A DNA stretch of 64,000 nt from Psychrobacillus vulpis (GCF_006861825.1 NZ_VDGI01000001.1:1-64000); one strand, 5' to 3'; shown: positions 44,771-53,577, counted from the first letter of the stretch. A program made the numbers and translations. The notes: generated by a model not told the origin, from the letters alone.

Positions 44771-44857
44771 TTGTCCTATCCCTCTTAAAACCTTTGTATA
44801 TACTGTACTAAATTAGATGACTAGGAAGAACTAGCGGGCTATATCCACAAAGCGCAA

Positions 44858-44892
44858 AAATACAGACTCTGCACGTACACTGAGTCTGCATT
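44858..44892. other. Orphan hairpin similar to the hydrolase terminator
   Basis: ATACAGACTC pairs with GAGTCTGCAT; its left arm is identical to that of the terminator at 43559-43568. No gene ending here is visible on either strand. Confidence 0.5.
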
Positions 44893-44920
44893 TCTATTAC
44901 TCTTCTTTAACTAATTAGAC

Positions 44921-45000
44921 AATAACGGTCAGTAATTTGTTTATGTGGTCATAAGTATTTCTATCCGGTGAGAAATCATTTCATGCGGTCATATTTCTAT
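44921..45000. repeat. Word array, TATCCGGTCA type (copy 2)
   Basis: Four units with GGT at 44927, 44947, 44967 and 44987, exactly 20 bp apart: TAACGGTCA, TATGTGGTCA, TATCCGGTGA and CATGCGGTCA, each followed by an AT-rich filler. Same word as 40381-40545. Confidence 0.65.
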
Positions 45001-45127
45001 CCTTTTTATTCTTCATCATTCACAATAACTTGACGTCCTTTTACTTTCTGCAGTATGAAAACGAGTGATAATGGTTTCGTAATTACATGCCCATCAATAT
45101 TATCCCACTCTTTACAATTTTCTGCTA

Positions 45128-45174
45128 TATAATATCATTCATTTGTGTTAACCTAAAATAATAATAGGTTTACA
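45128..45174 (+). promoter_or_regulatory. BirA operator and promoter region of bioY-bioB
   Basis: TGTTAACCT (45146-45154) and AGGTTTACA (45166-45174) form an imperfect inverted repeat with 11-bp centre, matching the BirA operator pattern of Bacillus biotin genes. A TATAAT lies at 45128-45133. It is 53 bp before bioY. Confidence 0.75.
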
Positions 45175-45227
45175 CATTTAATGAAAATACATATAATTAA
45201 AAACGAATAAAAGAAAGAGGTGTGTAA

Positions 45228-45830
45228 ATGGTTAAATCACGATTGCATGGAATGATTTTGGCATCTTTGTTTGCTGCATTAATGGGGATTGGAGCAAATA
45301 TTACGTCATTGCTCCCATTTTTCGTAATAGCTGGAGTTCCTATTACGTTTCAACCAGTAGTTAGCTTACTTGCAGGTACTTTGCTCGGGAAAAAATATGG
45401 ACCACTAGCTATGACGATCTATTTGTTCATAGGACTTGCTGGTATTCCAGTGTTTGCACGTTTTAGTGGTGGTATTAGCTCCGTTCTTAGCCCGACCTTT
45501 GGCTTTTTGCTGGCATTCATTTTTGTTGCCTGGATTGCAGGAGTAATTTCTGAAAAGAGTAAATCATTTAAGGGGCTATTAATCGCTTCTTTTATTGGAA
45601 CTGTCATTGTTTATTTAATTGGAACTAATTGGATGTATTTAGCATATCAGTTTTGGTTCGATGCTCCAGAAGGCTTTAATTACAAAATGGCTTGGACATT
45701 CATGCTAGTACCTCTTCCGAAGGATATAGCTTTATCAGTTCTTTCCGCTATGATTTCGTATAAAGTGCTTCGAGCATTTCCTGAAAAGGAACAAGGTAAA
45801 ACAACTATTAAACATGAGGTGATAGGATGA
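45228..45830 (+). CDS. bioY: Biotin ECF transporter S component BioY
   Basis: Membrane substrate-binding component of 200 residues for biotin uptake, working with the shared energy-coupling module (not in the window). Typical features: ANITSLLPFFVIAGVPITFQPVVSLLAG at the N-terminus, with LLGKKYGPLAM and then GLAGIPVFARFSGGISSVLSPTFGFLLAF. About six membrane helices. Its stop overlaps the bioB start by 4 nt, and a BirA-like operator lies upstream, so biotin should repress both. Confidence 0.95.
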   Translation: MVKSRLHGMILASLFAALMGIGANITSLLPFFVIAGVPITFQPVVSLLAGTLLGKKYGPLAMTIYLFIGLAGIPVFARFSGGISSVLSPTFGFLLAFIFVAWIAGVISEKSKSFKGLLIASFIGTVIVYLIGTNWMYLAYQFWFDAPEGFNYKMAWTFMLVPLPKDIALSVLSAMISYKVLRAFPEKEQGKTTIKHEVIG

Positions 45831-46840
45831 ATTGGCACTCATTAGCAGAAAGTGTTTTGAATGGACATCAGCTAACAAATCAGGAATGTCTCGATTTTTT
45901 GCAGGCCGATAGTAAAGAAACGCTATCTCAATTAGATGCAGCGTATTTAATACGCCACCATTTCTATGGAAACGATGTCAAATTAAATATGCTTATCAAC
46001 ACGAAATCTGGTTTATGCCCTGAAAACTGTCGATATTGTTCACAATCATCCGAATCAAATGCACCAATTGAGAAATATCGAATGATGACTAAAGATGAGA
46101 TTGTAAAGGGTGCAAAACGTGCAGCAGAACTTGGAGCTGGAACGTTTTGTATTGTTGCTAGCGGCAGAGGACCAAGCAGACATGAATTAGCAACTGTAAA
46201 AGCAGCAGCTCGAGAAATCAAAGAAACATTACCACTTAAATTATGCGGCTGTCTCGGTATTCTTGCTGATAACCAGGCGGAAGAGTTAAAAGAAGCTGGT
46301 ATTGATCGATATAATCACAATATAAATACATCATCTGAATTCCATGATAACATCGTATCCACGCATTCCTTTGATGATCGAGTGGGAACCGTCGAGAAAG
46401 TGAAACAGGCTGGAATGTCTCCTTGTTCCGGAGTTATTATTGGAATGGGAGAATCATTAGAAAATATTATTAGTATGATGCGTTCGCTTTCTTCTTTAAA
46501 TGCAGACTCTATACCGATAAACTTCTTACATGCAATCGAAGGAACTGCCTTTGCAGGTAAAACACCTATAACGCCTATGTGGTGTTTACGTATTGTGGCA
46601 CTTTCCCGTTTCATGCTACCAACGAAAGAGATACGTATAGCAGGAGGACGCGAACTAAACTTGCGTTCTTTGCAACCGATGGCGTTATATGCAGCCAATT
46701 CTGTTTTCCTAGGGGATTACTTAACAACTTCTGGCCAAGAAGCTGAAAAAGATCTGAAGATGATCGAGGATCTTGGATTTACTATAGAAAAGGATGCATT
46801 TGCTCGAAGTGCAGAGCATTTTCAAACATGTCATCATTAA
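45827..46840 (+). CDS. bioB: Biotin synthase
   Basis: Radical-SAM enzyme of 337 residues converting dethiobiotin to biotin. The radical-SAM cluster is CPENCRYC (Cys64, Cys68, Cys71); later YNHNINTS, SGVIIGMGES and the IRIAGGREL segment holding the auxiliary cluster ligand Arg are visible. Other bio genes are not adjacent, so the cell either imports precursors through BioY or has the rest of the pathway elsewhere. A ribosome site GAGGTGATAGG lies in the end of bioY. Confidence 0.97.
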   Translation: MNWHSLAESVLNGHQLTNQECLDFLQADSKETLSQLDAAYLIRHHFYGNDVKLNMLINTKSGLCPENCRYCSQSSESNAPIEKYRMMTKDEIVKGAKRAAELGAGTFCIVASGRGPSRHELATVKAAAREIKETLPLKLCGCLGILADNQAEELKEAGIDRYNHNINTSSEFHDNIVSTHSFDDRVGTVEKVKQAGMSPCSGVIIGMGESLENIISMMRSLSSLNADSIPINFLHAIEGTAFAGKTPITPMWCLRIVALSRFMLPTKEIRIAGGRELNLRSLQPMALYAANSVFLGDYLTTSGQEAEKDLKMIEDLGFTIEKDAFARSAEHFQTCHH

Positions 46841-46848
46841 TACTTTAA

Positions 46849-46876
46849 GGCTGTCCAATAATGGGCAGTCTTTTTT
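46849..46876 (+). terminator. Terminator of bioYB
   Basis: GGCTGTCC pairs with GGGCAGTC (one wobble), followed by six T. Confidence 0.75.
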
Positions 46877-47028
46877 ATTGGACAGAATTTGATCAAAAGG
46901 TGCTTGTAAGTGACCATCAGTTTTTGGTAACTTACCCTTCAATTGCTGCCAGTCACTGAAAAACAGCAGACTTCTATGTCCTTACAACATACACTTTGAT
47001 TACAAAGAAAATTACTGGAGGGTTGGCT
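46877..47028. other. Promoter region of the ABC/LytTR operon with inverted GTTTTT words
   Basis: TCAGTTTTTGG (about 46918-46928) and, in reverse, CTGTTTTTCAG (about 46957-46967) lie 40 bp apart, both next to GTGAC/GTCAC words. LytTR regulators bind paired short sites, so these could be the operon's autoregulatory sites. No convincing -10/-35 pair was found. Confidence 0.35.
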
Positions 47029-47748
47029 GTGAATATTGTTAATGTTAATAATTTAAAAAAGTCTTATGGAACGAACATTGTTTTACAAGGCTTGAATTTT
47101 CAAGCACGTGAAGGTGAGGTGATTGGAGTCATTGGGAAAAATGGAGCTGGAAAATCAACATTCCTTGAAATTCTAATGACCATCAAACAATATGACGCTG
47201 GAACGGTCGTTGTATTAGATGAAAATATAAAGTCTCTTTCTACTAGTCAGTTAGAGTCTGTTCGAAAACAGATTTCAGTCGTTCTGCAACCTACTCAATT
47301 TTATAAAAATTTAAAAGTAGAAGAATTATTGAAGTTATTCAAAGGGTACTACAAATCAACCATAGATATTAAACAAATCATTTCGGATTTCAAATTAGAA
47401 CCTCATCGCAAAAAATATTTTGATAAGCTTTCCGGTGGTTGGAAACAAATTGTAAGTTTAGCGATTGCGTTTTTATCTGAACCAAAATTATTAATATTGG
47501 ATGAGCCTACTACTGGACTAGATCCGCATATGCGTAATATTCTTTGGTCGTACATTACAGATTACAATAAAAGAACTGGTGGCACGGTCATTTTAACGAC
47601 TCATAATATGGATGAAATCGAACTATATTGTGACAAAGTTATGCTCATTAATAATGGTGTAAATGAAATATTCGATACTACCGAAAACATTCTGACATCA
47701 GGTTACAAATCTATTAATGAATTTTATCTTACGAAAGTATCTATTTAA
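47029..47748 (+). CDS. ABC transporter ATP-binding protein
   Basis: ATPase subunit of about 239 residues of an ABC-2-type exporter. Walker A GKNGAGKST, Q-loop VLQPTQFY, signature KLSGGWKQI (a departure from LSGGQ), Walker B LLILDEPTTGLDP and switch His in TTHNMDE. The frame opens at 46996 but the GTG at 47029 has GGAGGG 8 nt upstream. It is the first gene of a four-gene operon with a permease, a LytTR regulator and a DUF3021 protein, an arrangement typical of drug/bacteriocin or self-regulated efflux systems. Confidence 0.9.
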   Translation: MNIVNVNNLKKSYGTNIVLQGLNFQAREGEVIGVIGKNGAGKSTFLEILMTIKQYDAGTVVVLDENIKSLSTSQLESVRKQISVVLQPTQFYKNLKVEELLKLFKGYYKSTIDIKQIISDFKLEPHRKKYFDKLSGGWKQIVSLAIAFLSEPKLLILDEPTTGLDPHMRNILWSYITDYNKRTGGTVILTTHNMDEIELYCDKVMLINNGVNEIFDTTENILTSGYKSINEFYLTKVSI

Positions 47749-47760
47749 GGGGGAGTCAAC

Positions 47761-48507
47761 ATGTTAGCTACACAGTTAAAATACGACTTATTAATGTTTT
47801 CAAGGGAGATATTTTATTTAGTGTTCACAATTTTTGTGCCACCAGCAACCTACATTTTCATGGGGCAATTGTTTGGAGATCAAACATATGCTGGTAACCT
47901 AAGTTACGTGCAAACGTATACACCGTCTTACATTCTTCTCATTACATTCACTGTTGTATTTTTTGCTTTCGGATTTGATCAAGTGACACATCGAACTACA
48001 GGGGTAGAGAAACGAATTCATCTTTCACCCGTTTCAAAAAATACGCTTTTGCTTTCTAGTATCATCCGCTCTGTTATCATTACAAGTCTTGGCTATTTTA
48101 TTATTTCTTTAATTGGACTGTTGATGTATGATTTACAGTTCCAGTTACTTCAGACAATAGCTTCTTATTGTTTTTTTATCTTACTAAATGCAGTGTTGCT
48201 TATCATTGCTTCTGCAATTTACTCTTTTTTCAAAAATATGAATAGTGCTTTAGTGTTCTCCATAGTTATTTTTCAAGTCGTGATTTTCACGGGTGGCTTT
48301 GCAATGCCAATCAGTATGATGCCAAAGTTCATCCAGGTTATTGCAGATCTCAATCCAATGTATCACATGAATATATTATTCATCGCTGTTTGGAATGGGC
48401 AGTTAACCTTTACTACCAGCACTCTCATTTCCATTGGATATATTGGAGCACTCGTTATAGTTTCCGGCATTATCCTCCGCTTCCAAAATAAGCGTAAAAT
48501 AGGATAG
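47761..48507 (+). CDS. ABC-2 type transporter permease
   Basis: Membrane subunit of 248 residues with six hydrophobic segments, including VFTIFVPPATYIFMGQLFG and FSIVIFQVVIFTGGFAMPI, and the GVEKRIHLSPVSKNTLLLS loop typical of ABC-2 permeases. It follows the ATPase by 12 bp with AGGGGGAG upstream of the ATG. Substrate unknown. Confidence 0.88.
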   Translation: MLATQLKYDLLMFSREIFYLVFTIFVPPATYIFMGQLFGDQTYAGNLSYVQTYTPSYILLITFTVVFFAFGFDQVTHRTTGVEKRIHLSPVSKNTLLLSSIIRSVIITSLGYFIISLIGLLMYDLQFQLLQTIASYCFFILLNAVLLIIASAIYSFFKNMNSALVFSIVIFQVVIFTGGFAMPISMMPKFIQVIADLNPMYHMNILFIAVWNGQLTFTTSTLISIGYIGALVIVSGIILRFQNKRKIG

Positions 48508-48556
48508 CACCCTGACTTTGAAACGTTTACACTTAAGTGGAGAGGGGTGTTAGGAA

Positions 48557-49015
48557 TTGAAAGTTTCATTAAATATAGATTGTGATTTTAAAGAGACAAA
48601 AGTAACGATTGAAACTCCAGAATTAGATAATTCTGTTCAGGAGATTCTTGATTTTATAAAGGGACGAGAAACAGAATTCCTCGTTGGAAAAAGCGGAGAA
48701 ATGCAACATATTTTAAAACCTAGTGACATTCACTATTTCCATACGGAAACTGAAGGTGTATTCGCTGTAAATTCCACTGGTTCGTATAAATTGAAAGAGA
48801 AATTATATGAGTTAGAAGAAATTCTCCCGCCTAATAAGTTCATTCGTCTCTCGAAATCTGTTATTGCAAATCTTCATGAAATGAGTCGTTTTGAAGCATC
48901 GTTTAATGGAACACTTTGTGTATATTTCAAGTCGGGTACAAAGGAATATGTCTCCCGAACTTACGTTAATACAATTAAAGAAGCGTTGAAGATGAACAGG
49001 AGGAAAAGCGAATGA
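48557..49015 (+). CDS. LytTR-domain transcriptional regulator
   Basis: Regulator of 152 residues with no receiver domain. The C-terminal LytTR DNA-binding domain is clear: LKPSDIHYFHTETEGVFAV, then LPPNKFIRLSKSVIANLHEM and the final strand VSRTYVNTIKEAL. The N-terminal ~45 residues are unassigned. Start is TTG behind a purine-rich GGAGAGGGGTGTTAGG. It overlaps the DUF3021 gene by 4 nt. LytTR/DUF3021 pairs are known as regulator plus membrane inhibitor, so it probably activates this operon when released. Confidence 0.88.
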   Translation: MKVSLNIDCDFKETKVTIETPELDNSVQEILDFIKGRETEFLVGKSGEMQHILKPSDIHYFHTETEGVFAVNSTGSYKLKEKLYELEEILPPNKFIRLSKSVIANLHEMSRFEASFNGTLCVYFKSGTKEYVSRTYVNTIKEALKMNRRKSE

Positions 49016-49422
49016 AAATCTTCTTATTTAGAAGTATGATTGGTATTTTCTTTGGAGCTTTTATCGCAGTCATTTTTACGAATGTATTCGTTCTATTTAG
49101 TGGGAAAGAACTGCTAGATAGCCAAATGTTTTTGAGAAACTCACTAGGTTCTATTTTTTGCGGTTGGTTTTTCACGGTAAGTGCTCTCTATTTTGAAAAT
49201 CCAAATTTACGATTATCACAACAGACATTACTGCATTTTGTGACAGTCATTATTTTATATTTTATATTCGCTTTGGGAATTGGATGGGTTCCATTTGATT
49301 TGACTAGCTTTTTCATAGCAATAGCTACTTTCCTCATATTTTACGCTATTATTTGGACATCTTTCTATTTATACTTTAGACGTCAAATGAAGAAATTAAA
49401 TGAAGAGCTCGAATTGCTTTAA
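49012..49422 (+). CDS. DUF3021 membrane protein, partner of LytTR regulator
   Basis: Small membrane protein of 136 residues with four hydrophobic segments: IFFGAFIAVIFTNVFVLF, SIFCGWFFTVSALYF, LHFVTVIILYFIFALGIGW and FIAIATFLIFYAIIWTSFYLYF, the last pieces shown in part. A basic C-terminal tail faces the cytosol. Overlap with the LytTR gene (ATGA) supports a functional pair in which it may hold the regulator inactive at the membrane. Confidence 0.82.
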   Translation: MKIFLFRSMIGIFFGAFIAVIFTNVFVLFSGKELLDSQMFLRNSLGSIFCGWFFTVSALYFENPNLRLSQQTLLHFVTVIILYFIFALGIGWVPFDLTSFFIAIATFLIFYAIIWTSFYLYFRRQMKKLNEELELL

Positions 49423-49440
49423 AATGGAAATGTGAGGATA

Positions 49441-49545
49441 GATTGTCCAACTTTCGTGTATGCTTGTCCAATTAATCGTGTTGATTGTCCAACTTTCTAG
49501 CTTGATTGTCCAACTATTGCATTTGATTGTCCAATCTAAGTGCAT
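49441..49545. repeat. Word array, GATTGTCCAA type, 21-bp period
   Basis: Five units starting at 49441, 49462, 49483, 49504 and 49525, exactly 21 bp apart. The first ten bases are GATTGTCCAA in four units (GCTTGTCCAA in one); the remaining eleven vary around CTTTCGTGTAT. It lies between the convergent DUF3021 and PstS-like genes, just before the latter's terminator. Confidence 0.85.
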
Positions 49546-49550
49546 CTAAA

Positions 49551-49587
49551 ACAAAAATGCCAAGGGAAGTATATTTTCCCTTGGTAT
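49551..49587 (-). terminator. Terminator of the PstS-like gene
   Basis: ATACCAAGGGAA pairs with TTCCCTTGGCAT, followed by T-run on the minus strand. Confidence 0.85.
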
Positions 49588-49591
49588 GTAT

Positions 49592-50761
49592 TCAAAATTG
49601 TCCAACAAGCGGTACATAACCAGTCTTTTCTACTAACTCTTGTCCTTGATAAGACAAGATCCATTCAATGAATTTCTCCACATTTGGATTGTCTGTTTCA
49701 GCTGTTACGATGTAAAACTCGGATGAAATAGGATAGGATCCAGATCGAATCGTACCCTTCGTCGGTTCTACTCCATCTATTTCAAGCAACTTGATTTTGT
49801 CGTTTTGTACCATTTCAGTCGAGTAAAATCGGAACGTATAGCCAATCGCATTTTTATAGTTTTTATACTGGGATACTTCCTGAATAATGCCCCCCATGCC
49901 GGAGGCAATATCCTCTGTTTCTGCTTTCATAATTGGAGTATCTTCCATTAGTCTCTCCAACGCTGACTGACTTCCACTATCTGCTGGTCGCTGAAATGCT
50001 CGTATTTCTTCATTGGCACCGCCGACCTCTTTCCAATTCCTCACTTTGCCAGAGTAAATATCTTTAATTTGTTCTATCGTCAATCCATCGATGGCATTTT
50101 TTTGATTGACGAAAAAGACGAATGCTTCTCGGCCAATCGGTGTCATTTTCAGCTCTACCCCATATTGCTTTGCTGTTTTCAGTTGCGATTCGGAGGGAGC
50201 TGCAGCAAAAATCATATCAACTTTTCCAAAAATTAGATTGCTATACGCATCTGGCGTTGTATTGACCATAACTTCACTTTGATAAGGATTATATTCTCTT
50301 TCAGGATAAGTCGCTTGCACAAATGCAGAATAAAGTGGATAAAGTGCTGTTGCTCCGTCCAATCTTGGCAAATCCCCTGTCGGCTTCCAAGTAGAATCAT
50401 AGTCTAAAGTTGCAATTTTGAGAGAGTCTGAAAAAGGCATATATTCATATACATTCACTTCTGCATCCACTGTCGGAATCCAATTCGTATATACATGATA
50501 AATTGGATAGATGGAACTGACAATAATAGCTGCTCCTGCAATACTTCCAAAAACAACTTTACGCCTCTTCGTTTTGAAAAAATGGAAGAGGCCCAATACA
50601 TAAAATACATATAAAACAACTACTAATGTAATAATTAAGCCTACAAAATGTATCTTTCCCGCTATATACACTATTGCTAAAACAACTAATGTTAAGAAAA
50701 ACAGGCCAACTAAAACAAAAATGGCATATAAAATTGGTTCAATAAGTGACTTTTTTTCCAA
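49592..50761 (-). CDS. Membrane-anchored PstS-like substrate-binding protein
   Basis: Protein of 389 residues. Three N-terminal membrane helices (about 8-32, 37-60, 68-90) replace the usual lipoprotein signal. The extracellular domain resembles phosphate-binding PstS: DLPRLDGATALYPLYSAFVQ, then FAAAPSESQL, the IKDIYSGKVRNWKEVGG strand and RPADSGSQSALERLM. No pstC, pstA or pstB lies nearby, so it may be a stand-alone sensor or adaptor rather than a transporter part. Start is TTG with GGGGGAG upstream. Confidence 0.82.
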   Translation of the reverse strand: MEKKSLIEPILYAIFVLVGLFFLTLVVLAIVYIAGKIHFVGLIITLVVVLYVFYVLGLFHFFKTKRRKVVFGSIAGAAIIVSSIYPIYHVYTNWIPTVDAEVNVYEYMPFSDSLKIATLDYDSTWKPTGDLPRLDGATALYPLYSAFVQATYPEREYNPYQSEVMVNTTPDAYSNLIFGKVDMIFAAAPSESQLKTAKQYGVELKMTPIGREAFVFFVNQKNAIDGLTIEQIKDIYSGKVRNWKEVGGANEEIRAFQRPADSGSQSALERLMEDTPIMKAETEDIASGMGGIIQEVSQYKNYKNAIGYTFRFYSTEMVQNDKIKLLEIDGVEPTKGTIRSGSYPISSEFYIVTAETDNPNVEKFIEWILSYQGQELVEKTGYVPLVGQF

Positions 50762-51014
50762 ATGAATCTCCCCCTACTTCCTAATTCTACAAATTAGTTG
50801 GAAATCCTTTAGTTCATTCATCTCATAAATCACTCTACACATACTAAATGGAAATCATTTCGAGATTAAACTATGAACTTAATGAATAATAATTTTAATT
50901 TTCAAATCTATTGAAATTATTAGAATTGGGTGTTAAATTAAATTAAAGTATTTCCTTCAAAAATAATTTTTATGAAGTTTATGCTTTTTATTATTTAAAA
51001 ATGGGGGGAAATTT

Positions 51015-52577
51015 ATGAAAAAGAATAAATTTAGTTTTTTTGCTTTAATACTTGTACTTGTATTAGCTTTAGCGGCATGTTCTTCTGATGGAGATTCTGA
51101 AGGAAGTAATTCTGATGAAAAGAAAGAATTACAAATAGCCTATAATGCTCAGCCTCCAACTCTAGATCCACTTATCACAACTGCAGTTGCTACACGCGAT
51201 GTAATGAGAAACGTGTATGAATCATTATTAACATTAAATAAGAACTTCGAAATTACTCCACTACTTGCAGAATCATATGAGCAAAGTGAAGATGGTAAAA
51301 CAATTACTTTCAAATTACGTAAAGATATTAAATTCCATAATGGGGATGTTATGACGGCTGACGATGTTGTAGCTTCTATGACACGTTGGGCTGAAACAAC
51401 TTCACTAGGTAAAACATCTTTTGCCGATGCTACTTTTTCTAAAGTAGATGAAGAGACTGTAATACTAGAAATGAAAGAACCACAATTTACTGTGTTGCAT
51501 ATGCTTGCCGATCCTGGACAAGCAGCTGTCATTGCACCGAAATCTACTATTGAATCAGCGACTGCAGAAGGATTAACAGAGTTTATTGGTACTGGTCCTT
51601 ATAAACTTGTTGAATGGAAAGCTGATCAATATGTACATTTAGCAAAATTCGATGATTATCAAGCAATCGATGAGCCAGCAAGTGGTCTCGGAGGCAAAAA
51701 AGAAGCGTTCATTGATGATATTTACTTTCAATTTGTAACAGATGCATCTACAAGATTAGCAGGTATTCAATCTGGCGAATATGACATTGCAAATGCAATC
51801 TCTTTTGATAATGCAGAGCAACTTGCGTCCAATAGTGATGTAAAAAATTCCATAGACCATAACGGATTTAATGGAGTTGTATTTAATAAGAAAGCTGGTT
51901 TATTCGATAATGTCGTTGCACGTCAAGCTGTAAATGCAGCGTTAAATGAAGAAGCAATTTTAACAGCAGCTTTTACAAGTCCAGACTTTTATGAATTAGA
52001 GCATGGATTAATGATCAAAGAACAAACGGAATGGTACAGCGAAGCAGGTAAAGATCAATACAATCAAAATGACCCTGAGAAAGCAAAAGAGTTACTTAAG
52101 GAAGCTGGATATAACGGGGAAGAAATTGTAATTCTTTCAACTCGAGATTACGAAGATCACTATAATGCGGCAGTAGTAGTACAACAACAACTAGAAAGTA
52201 TTGGCATGAAAGTAAAGCTAGATATTTACGATTGGGCTACTGTATTACAAAAACGAGCAGATGAAACTGCTTACGATATTTTTGTAACTGGTTTCCCTAC
52301 AGAGCCAATTCCTAATAAGTATGTATTCCTAGCCTCTTCTAATGAGTGGCCAGGTTGGACTAACGATCCCATTATCGATGATTTATTAAACAAAATTAAC
52401 ACTGCAGCTTCTCAAGAGGAAGCAAAACAGTATTTTGATGCTTTACAAGAAGAATTCTATGAATATTTACCAATGATTAAATTTGGTAACAAAACAACGA
52501 TTACAACTCTACGTTCTAATGTGGAAGGAATGGATTTCTTACAAGGAATTATCCTATGGAATGTTGATAAGAAGTAA
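51015..52577 (+). CDS. Oligopeptide/dipeptide ABC transporter, substrate-binding lipoprotein
   Basis: Extracellular solute-binding protein (SBP_bac_5) of 520 residues. Lipobox LALAAC with Cys22; the mature part starts with a Ser/Asp/Glu-rich linker. Family features: PPTLDPLITTAVATRDVMRNVYESLL, FKLRKDIKFHNGDVMTADDVV and the later ILSTRDYEDHYNAAVVVQQQLESIGM, each family-typical for DppA/OppA-like proteins. It is the first gene of a five-gene transport operon followed by a racemase-type enolase. GGGGGG lies before the ATG. Confidence 0.92.
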   Translation: MKKNKFSFFALILVLVLALAACSSDGDSEGSNSDEKKELQIAYNAQPPTLDPLITTAVATRDVMRNVYESLLTLNKNFEITPLLAESYEQSEDGKTITFKLRKDIKFHNGDVMTADDVVASMTRWAETTSLGKTSFADATFSKVDEETVILEMKEPQFTVLHMLADPGQAAVIAPKSTIESATAEGLTEFIGTGPYKLVEWKADQYVHLAKFDDYQAIDEPASGLGGKKEAFIDDIYFQFVTDASTRLAGIQSGEYDIANAISFDNAEQLASNSDVKNSIDHNGFNGVVFNKKAGLFDNVVARQAVNAALNEEAILTAAFTSPDFYELEHGLMIKEQTEWYSEAGKDQYNQNDPEKAKELLKEAGYNGEEIVILSTRDYEDHYNAAVVVQQQLESIGMKVKLDIYDWATVLQKRADETAYDIFVTGFPTEPIPNKYVFLASSNEWPGWTNDPIIDDLLNKINTAASQEEAKQYFDALQEEFYEYLPMIKFGNKTTITTLRSNVEGMDFLQGIILWNVDKK

Positions 52578-52609
52578 AATGAGAAATAAATCATCGGGGA
52601 GATGATCAC

Positions 52610-53560
52610 TTGAAAGGCTATATTTTAAAGCGTCTATTATCTTTAATCCCAGTTTTACTAGTAGTAGCTGTGGTTGTGTTTCTATTAATGCATATAACAC
52701 CGGGTGATCCTGCTGCTGTAATTTTAGGACCCGAAGCATCCCCTGAGGAGGTTGCCGAGCTCAGAGAAGAGCTCGGCTTAAACAAACCGCCAATCGAACA
52801 ATTTATATCTTGGTTTGGTAATGTACTTCAAGGAGATTTCGGTACTTCCATTTTTATGAAACAGCCAGTTTCACAAGCTTTTTTTGAACATTTGGGACCT
52901 ACTCTTTCCCTAGCGATCATGGCTCAAGTTCTCGCAATTGTAGTTGCTATACCTCTCGGCGTTCTTGCTGCAAAGTTTCGAGGGTCCATCTTGGACCAAA
53001 CTTTTATGGGAATCTCTTTACTAGGTATTTCAGTTCCAAGTTTTCTACTAGGTTTATTCTTAATTTTATTGATTGGTGTTGAACTAAAATGGCTACCTGT
53101 TGCTGGATATAAGCCAATTGATGCTGGACTAGTCAACCATATCAAATACTTAATCCTTCCTGCAATTGCACTTGGCTCCATGCAAGCCGCACTTATCGCA
53201 AGAATGACACGTTCTTCCATGCTAGATGTATTAAATGCAAACTATATTAAAACCGCACGTTCAAAAGGTGTAAAAGAAACTATTATTGTAATTAAACATA
53301 CATTAAGAAATGCTTTTATTCCTATTCTTACAATTATTGGACAAACATTTGGGACACTTGTTGCAGGTGCTGCTGTTGTTGAAACAGTTTTTAACATTCC
53401 AGGTATTGGACAACTAATCATTAACTCCGTTGAACGACGTGACTTCGCTGTCATACAAGGTTCCGTTATGTTAATAGCTGTGAGTTATGTACTGATAAAT
53501 TTGGTCATCGACTTACTATACGGCGTTATCGATCCACGTGTTCGATTGGGTAGAAAATAG
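52610..53560 (+). CDS. Peptide ABC transporter permease, DppB/OppB type
   Basis: Inner permease of 316 residues with six membrane helices. Start KGYILKRLLSLIPVLLVVAVVVF is characteristic of DppB; the EAA loop is RAVLIKAARSKGVKE-like, seen here as YIKTARSKGVKETIIVIKHTLRNAF. C-terminal VIDPRVRLGRK also fits. Start codon TTG, with GGGGAGATGA upstream. 33 bp after the binding-protein gene. Confidence 0.93.
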   Translation: MKGYILKRLLSLIPVLLVVAVVVFLLMHITPGDPAAVILGPEASPEEVAELREELGLNKPPIEQFISWFGNVLQGDFGTSIFMKQPVSQAFFEHLGPTLSLAIMAQVLAIVVAIPLGVLAAKFRGSILDQTFMGISLLGISVPSFLLGLFLILLIGVELKWLPVAGYKPIDAGLVNHIKYLILPAIALGSMQAALIARMTRSSMLDVLNANYIKTARSKGVKETIIVIKHTLRNAFIPILTIIGQTFGTLVAGAAVVETVFNIPGIGQLIINSVERRDFAVIQGSVMLIAVSYVLINLVIDLLYGVIDPRVRLGRK

Positions 53561-53577
53561 AAAGGAGTTGACAAAAA

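Noticed and set aside
49592-50761. Phosphate transport (pst) operon
   Set aside because: Only the binding-protein-like gene is present; no permease or ATPase genes adjoin it.
50895-50935. CodY box upstream of the peptide-binding protein gene
   Set aside because: AATTTTCAAAT starts well but about five of 15 positions disagree with the consensus.
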